This document shows positions 59,054 to 64,000 of a DNA stretch of 64,000 nucleotides, piece after piece. Position 1 is the first letter of the stretch; each line of letters starts with the position of its first letter. Location of the stretch: contig NZ_CP108393.1 of assembly GCF_035961655.1 (NCBI RefSeq), positions 4,261,501 to 4,325,500 of the forward strand, read 5' to 3'. Below the pieces are notes generated by a model. That model was not told the DNA's origin. It saw only the letters and a program-made list of their open reading frames with translations, and did no database searches. A program made the translations under genes and the position numbers. The stretch is from Streptomyces sp. NBC_01317. GTDB taxonomy: Bacteria; Actinomycetota; Actinomycetes; Streptomycetales; Streptomycetaceae.

Positions 59054-60327
59054 TTGGCGATCGGCTCCAGAATCTCACGCCCGCCCAGGTACGGACGGAG
59101 CACCTCGGGCACCCACACCGAACCGTCCGCCTGCTGATGGTTCTCCAGCAGCGCCACGATCGTGCGCGGTACGGCGCACAGCGTGCCGTTCAGCGTCGAC
59201 AGCGGCTTCACCTGCTTGCCGTCCCGCATCCGGATGGACAGCCGGCGGGCCTGGAAGCCGTCACAGTTGGACGCCGACGTCAACTCGCGGTACTTGCCCT
59301 GCGTCGGGATCCACGCCTCGCAGTCGAACTTCCGCGAGGCCGAGGCGCCCAGATCACCCGAGGCCACGTCGATCACCTGGAAGGGCAGCCCGAGAGCGCT
59401 CAGCCACTGCTTCTCCCAGTCCAGAAGCCGCCGGTGCTCGGCCTCCGCCTCCGCCGGGTCGACGTACGAGAACATCTCGACCTTGTCGAACTGGTGGACG
59501 CGGAAGATGCCCCGCGTGTCCTTGCCGTACGTCCCCGCCTCACGGCGGAAGCACGGCGAGAAGCCCGCGTAGCGCAGCGGCAGCTTGCCGGCCTCGATGA
59601 TCTCGTCCATGTGGTAGGCGGCGAGCGGGACTTCCGACGTACCGACCAGGTAGTAGTCGTCCTTCTCCAGGTGGTACACGTTCTCCGCGGCCTGGCCGAG
59701 GAAGCCCGTGCCCTCCATCGCGCGCGGGCGGACCAGCGCGGGCGTGAGCATCGGGACGAGGCCGGCCTCGGTGGCCTGCGCGATCGACGCGTTCACCAGA
59801 GCGAGCTCCAGCAGCGCGCCGATCCCCGTCAGGTAGTAGAAGCGCGAGCCGGACACCTTGGCGCCCCGCTCGACGTCGATGGCGCCCAGCGCCTCGCCCA
59901 GCTCCAGGTGGTCCTTGGGCTCGAAGCCCTCCGCGGCGAAGTCGCGGATCGTGCCGTGCGTCTCCAGGACGACGAAGTCCTCCTCGCCGCCCACCGGGAC
60001 GTCGGGGTGCACCACGTTGCCCAGCTGGAGCAGCAGCCGCTTGGCCTCGTCGTCGGCCTCGTGCTGCGCCACGTCGGCGGCCTTGACGTCGGACTTGAGC
60101 TGCTCGGCCTTCCTGAGCAGCTCGGCCTTCTCCTCGGGCGAGGCCTTGGGGATCAGCTTGCCGAGCGACTTCTGCTCGGAGCGCAGCTCGTCGAAGCGGA
60201 GGCCGGACGACCTGCGCCGCTCATCGGCGGAGAGCAGGGCGTCGACGAGCGCGACGTCCTCTCCACGGGCGCGCTGGGAGGCGCGGACACGGTCGGGGTC
60301 CTCACGGAGCAGGCGAAGGTCAATCAC
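59050..60327 (-). CDS. serS: Seryl-tRNA synthetase
   Basis: A 425-residue class II synthetase that charges tRNA-Ser (and tRNA-Sec where present). The N-terminal coiled-coil arm (about 30-105) is clear. Class II motifs include the motif 2 region [20 protein letters not shown] and motif 3 near [20 protein letters not shown] with the class II Arg. It starts with [20 protein letters not shown] from GTG 60327, which is the family N-terminus. In operon with a HAD gene; a tRNA-Ser gene lies nearby. Confidence 0.97.
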   Translation of the reverse strand: MIDLRLLREDPDRVRASQRARGEDVALVDALLSADERRRSSGLRFDELRSEQKSLGKLIPKASPEEKAELLRKAEQLKSDVKAADVAQHEADDEAKRLLLQLGNVVHPDVPVGGEEDFVVLETHGTIRDFAAEGFEPKDHLELGEALGAIDVERGAKVSGSRFYYLTGIGALLELALVNASIAQATEAGLVPMLTPALVRPRAMEGTGFLGQAAENVYHLEKDDYYLVGTSEVPLAAYHMDEIIEAGKLPLRYAGFSPCFRREAGTYGKDTRGIFRVHQFDKVEMFSYVDPAEAEAEHRRLLDWEKQWLSALGLPFQVIDVASGDLGASASRKFDCEAWIPTQGKYRELTSASNCDGFQARRLSIRMRDGKQVKPLSTLNGTLCAVPRTIVALLENHQQADGSVWVPEVLRPYLGGREILEPIAK

Positions 60328-60538
60328 CCCACAAGGCTACCGGTGCCCACCGACACCACCCCACTCGATATCGGCACGCGTGTCTCTTTGTCCTGCTTGC
60401 CGGAATTGTGCAAATTGAGAAAAGTGCGCAGCGGTGAAGGCGGGGGTGATCTTGGAGGGTATTCGCCTCGCGTCAATGAAAGTGATCCAATTCCCCGGAA
60501 AGGGGCAGTCGGGCCTCGCCGCCTTGACTCACCGTCCT

Positions 60539-60895
60539 TGTGGAGAAGGGGACTTGGGGGTGGCGACCGCGTTGAGTTGTCCACAGTGGGCTGTGTGTTA
60601 CCGGCAGAGTTATCCACAGGCTGTGTGGGAGTTCTGTGGATGGCGGAAGCGATCATTCCGGGGTCTGCGTGCAGGCCGAAGAATTCCCCGCTCAAACCCA
60701 CTTCACACACTCATTCGGGTGGGAATGGCTCACTCTGACGAGTTGGTCGCTGGAATTGGGGTGACACGGGCGACCTGGCGCCCTGTGGACGGGAGTGGGG
60801 TGACTAGGGTGATTTGTCGACTGCGCCGGGTTGGGTTATCGACTTGTCCCCAGGTCGAGAAGCAAGCCTGTGGATAACTTTGGTCTGCATCCACA
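60539..60895. promoter_or_regulatory. Large DnaA-box cluster in the serS-pheA gap
   Basis: The 675-bp gene-free gap 60328-61002 carries TTGTCCACA at 60577-60585, TTATCCACA at 60610-60618 and TGTGGATAA at 60869-60877 (all perfect). Near matches are TGTGGAGAA 60539-60547, TGTGGATGG 60635-60643, TGTGGACGG 60784-60792, TTGTCCCCA 60844-60852 and GCATCCACA 60887-60895. A forward ORF (60434-60877) spans it but has mixed codon use and is not called. The serS promoter should lie near its left end. Confidence 0.8.
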
Positions 60896-61002
60896 GGCTG
60901 AGAAAGATGCGCAGGCCGAGAGGTAGGGGTGCCGCGCACCCGAGACGTACGTGTGCCGCGTGCATGTTTCCTGCGTACGTGGGCCGGCCGCGGCCTACGC
61001 GC

Positions 61003-61938
61003 TCAGGCCCGGCCGTCCTGGCTGCGCGTCAGCCAGTCCGCCGCCTCGATGAACTCGGCGTCCGAGGTGCCGGGCCGCAACTGCCCCGCGTCGGCCGCCG
61101 ACACCCCCGCCCGGGGGTACGACCCCAGGAACCGCACCTTGGGGCAGATCCGCTTGAGCCCCATCAGCGCCTCCCCCACCCGCCGGTCCGCGATGTGCCC
61201 CTCGGCGTCCACGGCGAAGCAGTAGTTGCCGATGCCCGCGCCCGTCGGCCGCGACTGGATCAGCATCAGGTTGACCCCCCGCACCGCGAACTCCTGGAGC
61301 AGTTCGAGCAGCGCGCCGGGACGGTCGTCGCCCAGCCAGATGACGACCGAGGTCTTGTCGGCCCCGGTCGGCGACGCGGGCCGCGCGGGGCGGCCCACCA
61401 GCACGAACCGCGTCTCGGCGTTCTCCGCGTCGTGGATCTCGGTGACCAGCGGCGTCAGCCTGTACGTCGCCGCCGCGAACTCACCCGCGAACGCCGCGTC
61501 GAAACGGCCCTCCTGTACCAGCCGCGCGCCGTCCGCGTTCGAGGCCGCCGACTCCCACAACGCGTCCGGCAGATGGGTCCGCAGCCAGTTGCGCACCTGG
61601 GGCTGGGCGACCGGATGACCGGTCACCGTCTTCACCTCGGAGAGCTCCGTGCCGGGCCGTACGAGCAGCGCGAAGGCGATCGGGAGCAGCACCTCGCGGT
61701 AGATCATCAGCGGTTCGCCGGAGGCGAGTTCGTCGAGCGTGGCCGTCACCCCGCCCTCGACCGAGTTCTCGATCGGTACGAGGGCGGCCGCGGCGTCCCC
61801 GTTCCGTACGGCGTCGAGGGCCGCCGGTACGGACACCATCGGGATCAGCTCACGCGTGGCGGCTTCCGGGAGCGTACGGAGGGCGGCCTCGGTGAAGGTG
61901 CCCTCGGGGCCGAGATACGTGTAGCGCGTGGCCGACAT
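61003..61938 (-). CDS. pheA: Prephenate dehydratase
   Basis: A 311-residue monofunctional PheA: converts prephenate to phenylpyruvate for phenylalanine. The substrate-binding halves include YLGPEGTFTEAALRTLP, VPIENSVEGGVTATLDELAS and the catalytic-type TRFVLVGRP (Thr-Arg-Phe). The C-terminal ACT domain (about 200-285) with RPGALLELLQEFAVRGVNLM and QSRPTGAGIGNYCFAVDAEG should bind Phe for feedback control. ATG 61938. Confidence 0.96.
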   Translation of the reverse strand: MSATRYTYLGPEGTFTEAALRTLPEAATRELIPMVSVPAALDAVRNGDAAAALVPIENSVEGGVTATLDELASGEPLMIYREVLLPIAFALLVRPGTELSEVKTVTGHPVAQPQVRNWLRTHLPDALWESAASNADGARLVQEGRFDAAFAGEFAAATYRLTPLVTEIHDAENAETRFVLVGRPARPASPTGADKTSVVIWLGDDRPGALLELLQEFAVRGVNLMLIQSRPTGAGIGNYCFAVDAEGHIADRRVGEALMGLKRICPKVRFLGSYPRAGVSAADAGQLRPGTSDAEFIEAADWLTRSQDGRA

Positions 61939-62021
61939 ACGGTCACCCTAATAGGCCGGTGGAGGTGCCCGCTCCGGGATCATGCCCTTGAGCTGGACGC
62001 GTACGGCGCCCGAGCGACCTA

Positions 62022-63368
62022 CTAGGCCTCCAGGAGGCGCTGGCCCACGTACTCGCCCTCGCGTGCCCCGCCCGGCACCGCGAACAGCCCGCTCGCCTCG
62101 TGGCGGATGTACGCCGAAAGCGCGTCACCGCGGTCGAGCTTGCGTTGCACGGGTACGAATCCCTTGAGCGGATCGGCCTGCCAGCAGACGAAGAGCAGCC
62201 CCGCGTCCGGCGTTCCGTCCGGGCCGATCCCGTCGTGGAAGGAGAAGGGGCGGCGCAGCATGGCGGCTCCGCCGTTCGCCTCGGGGGCGGAGATGCGCGC
62301 GTGCGCGTTGCCGGGGATGACGAGCCTGCCGTCGGGGCCGACGGTGTCGAGGGCGAGCTTGGTGCTCTCCGTCCCGCCGGTGAGGGGCGCGCCGTCGGCC
62401 TTGCGGCGGCCGATGACCTGTTCCTGTTTGTGGAGGGAGAGCTGCTCCCAGTCGTCGAGGAGCATGCGGATGCGCCGTACGACGGCGTAGGAGCCGCCCG
62501 CCATCCAGGCGGTGTCCTCCGAGGCCGTGGTGTCGGCCGCGGGGGTGGACGGCAGGAAGACGCGCCGGTCGAAGTCGGGCTCGGACGGTTTGGGGTTGGC
62601 GGTCCCGTCGAGTTGGCCCATGAGGTTGCGGGCCGTCATGGGGTGCGGGGTCGCGCCGGGGGTGCGGTTGAACCCGTTCATCTGCCACCTGACCCGGGCG
62701 GCGGCGCCCGCGTCCTTCTGGAGTGTGCGCAGCGCGTGGAAGGCGACCAGCGCGTCGTCGGCGCCGATCTGGATCCAGAGGTCGCCGTCGCTGCGCCAGC
62801 TGTCGAGGTGGTCGGAGGAGAACGGGGGGAGCGGGTCGAGCGCGGAGGGCCGGCGGCCGGTCAGGTTCGTACGGTCGAAGAAGGTACGGCCGAAGCCGAA
62901 GGTGACGGTGAGGGAGGACGGGCCGGCGTCCAGGGCGACACCGGTGTCGTGGCCGGCGGCCGGTTCCCCGGCCATCAGGGCCCGGGCCGAGGCGGACCAG
63001 CGGCGCAGCAGCGCGCTCGCTTCCTTGCGTCCCGCTCCCGGCGCCAGGTCGAAGGCGACGAGGTGGCCCCGCGCGTGCAGCGGGGTGGTGATGCCCGGCT
63101 GGTGGGCGCCGTGGAAGGCGACCGTGTCCGTGCCGAGGGTGGTCAGCGCGGTGACGGGGGCGGGTTCGCTCCGGCCGGCGGCGGAGGCCGCGGCTCCGCC
63201 CGCCGCGCCGAGTGCCAGTCCGGCGGCTCCGACGGCGCTCGCGGTGCCGAGGAGGCGGCGGCGGGAGACGCCGTCCGGGTTCCGGCCGCTCCGGCCGTCC
63301 TCGTTGTCGCCGTCGGGCCGGTTGTTCCGGTCGTTCCGGGCGAGTTTGTTCTGCCTGGTGTCGCTCAC
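62022..63368 (-). CDS. dtpA: Tat-exported Dyp-type haem peroxidase
   Basis: A 448-residue Dyp peroxidase. The Tat signal is near residue 35 (GVSRRRLLGTASAVGAAGLA). The GxxDG motif is GQLDGTANP, the proximal haem His is in GNAHARISAPEANGG, and the distal Arg is in VRRIRMLLDD. It matches the exported peroxidase DtpA of S. lividans, which is encoded with copper-handling proteins. It follows the copper-related gene at 63373 by four bases, which supports that role. EfeB-like is the broader family name. Confidence 0.9.
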   Translation of the reverse strand: MSDTRQNKLARNDRNNRPDGDNEDGRSGRNPDGVSRRRLLGTASAVGAAGLALGAAGGAAASAAGRSEPAPVTALTTLGTDTVAFHGAHQPGITTPLHARGHLVAFDLAPGAGRKEASALLRRWSASARALMAGEPAAGHDTGVALDAGPSSLTVTFGFGRTFFDRTNLTGRRPSALDPLPPFSSDHLDSWRSDGDLWIQIGADDALVAFHALRTLQKDAGAAARVRWQMNGFNRTPGATPHPMTARNLMGQLDGTANPKPSEPDFDRRVFLPSTPAADTTASEDTAWMAGGSYAVVRRIRMLLDDWEQLSLHKQEQVIGRRKADGAPLTGGTESTKLALDTVGPDGRLVIPGNAHARISAPEANGGAAMLRRPFSFHDGIGPDGTPDAGLLFVCWQADPLKGFVPVQRKLDRGDALSAYIRHEASGLFAVPGGAREGEYVGQRLLEA

Positions 63369-63372
63369 GGGG

Positions 63373-64000
63373 TCAGCCGATCTTCACGTTCTTGTCGACG
63401 GTGATCTGGTCGATATCGGAGGTACGCACGGTCACCTGGAGCTTCCAGACGCCCGGCATCGGGAGCTGTACCCCGTCCGCGCTCCAGTGTCCGGCGGCGA
63501 ACCGCTCGGGGACGATCGGCAGCGGGCCGATCTTCTGGGAGGTCAGGGTGAAGGCCACCTTCACCTCGGGCACGTCGAGGGGCTGCCCGTCCGGCCCGTC
63601 TATGTAGAGGTGCATCAGGTTGGCGCCGGACGTGCCGGGGTCGAGGGTCACCCGCACTGTTCCCTTGCCGTTCTGGCCGCCGGTGTCGAAGGGCAGGGTG
63701 ACGTCGATGGGCCCGGCGGTCGCGGGCGCGCTGGCGGAGGCGCCTGTCCGGTTCGCTTCCTGTTCGGCGGTCCGGCCGGGCTCGGTCGACGTCAGTACGG
63801 TGGTGACGGCGAGGAGTACGACGGCGACGCCGGCCTCGGCCAGGACGGAACGGCGCAGTCCGGAGCGTTCGGTGTCGGCGTCGCGCAGTCGCTTTTGGCG
63901 TGCTGTCGCCATCGCGGCTTGCTGGCGGGCGAGCTGGGCAATCCTTTGAGTATCGCCGACCGCGGTTGTGCTCGCGGTGACGGTCTCGGACCGGGTCCCC
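63373..64000 (-). CDS. C-terminal part of a CopC/CopD-type copper protein, 5' end outside
   Basis: The frame is open to the right edge. About 208 codons remain: a cytoplasmic-side basic stretch (RQQAAMATARQKRLRDADTE), a final transmembrane helix (VLAEAGVAVVLLAVTTVLT), then an external beta domain (IDVTLPFDTGGQNGKGTVRV to VDKNVKIG) of the FixH/YtkA kind. This is the usual end of actinobacterial CopC-CopD fusions, which take part in copper uptake. The missing part should hold CopC and the CopD helices. Four bases before dtpA, same strand. Confidence 0.75.
   Translation of the reverse strand, partial: GTRSETVTASTTAVGDTQRIAQLARQQAAMATARQKRLRDADTERSGLRRSVLAEAGVAVVLLAVTTVLTSTEPGRTAEQEANRTGASASAPATAGPIDVTLPFDTGGQNGKGTVRVTLDPGTSGANLMHLYIDGPDGQPLDVPEVKVAFTLTSQKIGPLPIVPERFAAGHWSADGVQLPMPGVWKLQVTVRTSDIDQITVDKNVKIG

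Noticed and set aside
60434..60877. 147-codon forward ORF in the serS-pheA gap
   Set aside because: Mixed codon third positions, no ribosome site and several DnaA boxes; a regulatory reading fits better.

Overview
The window is high-GC DNA with strongly GC-biased third codon positions, GTG starts, purine-rich ribosome sites and long spurious antisense ORFs. It holds a dnaB, ssgR-ssgA, thiC, cydAB-cydCD, serS and pheA series and four perfect ParB sites (parS, GTTTCACGTGAAAC). Together these indicate a Streptomyces chromosome, in the core arm not far from oriC. The gene order resembles what I recall of the S. coelicolor dnaB to serS/pheA segment; this comparison is from memory, not from an alignment.

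Layout. 1-13.5 kb: a MATE exporter running off the left edge, the replicative helicase dnaB behind a cluster of DnaA boxes, then small accessory enzymes and regulators (RibD-like reductase, two VOC proteins, WYL regulator, imine-reductase-like enzyme with divergent TetR and duplicated operator, serine hydrolase, an Mrr-type nuclease fusion, GNATs, a HAD phosphatase). 13.8-20.9 kb: a globin-reductase with a very long Pro/Ala-rich N-terminus, NUDIX, LysR, a PLP lyase translationally coupled to the tyrosine phosphatase ptpA, and small membrane and cupin proteins. 21-31 kb: development genes ssgR-ssgA (ssgR with a TTA codon), a YibE/F membrane protein, thiC under a TPP riboswitch, a metallophosphatase followed by degenerate 21-bp repeats, a LacI regulator and hisC. 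31.3-39.4 kb: the cytochrome bd genes cydA-cydB-cydCD behind a perfect Rex operator and followed by a GAF-GAF histidine kinase.

40.6-47.5 kb is the accessory part. An F420-dependent (LLM) oxidoreductase gene is present as one intact copy and two copies cut at the same codon. Behind each cut copy lies the same sequence, the 3' end of a PIN-toxin (vapC) gene. The first cassette then carries a type I methylase and specificity pair with no HsdR, plus a small membrane protein with strong hairpins. The second carries vapBC and an unrecognised 408-residue protein. The arrangement looks like two successive cassette insertions at one codon, each bringing a replacement 5' end for the target gene. No integrase is visible.

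47.5-64 kb: kptA; a second DnaA-box cluster; a four-gene operon with ATGA/GTGA overlaps (M24 peptidase-like, hydrolase-SDR fusion, diiron-like hydrolase, MerR); a four-gene ABC exporter operon; a paralogue of the Mrr-fusion N-terminus containing a perfect 21-bp palindrome; tRNA-Ser(GCU); a HAD phosphatase overlapping serS; a third DnaA-box cluster; pheA; and a Tat-exported Dyp peroxidase beside a truncated copper-resistance protein at the right edge. Coordinates, motifs and repeats were read by eye; family names come from recognition of motifs, not from database searches.
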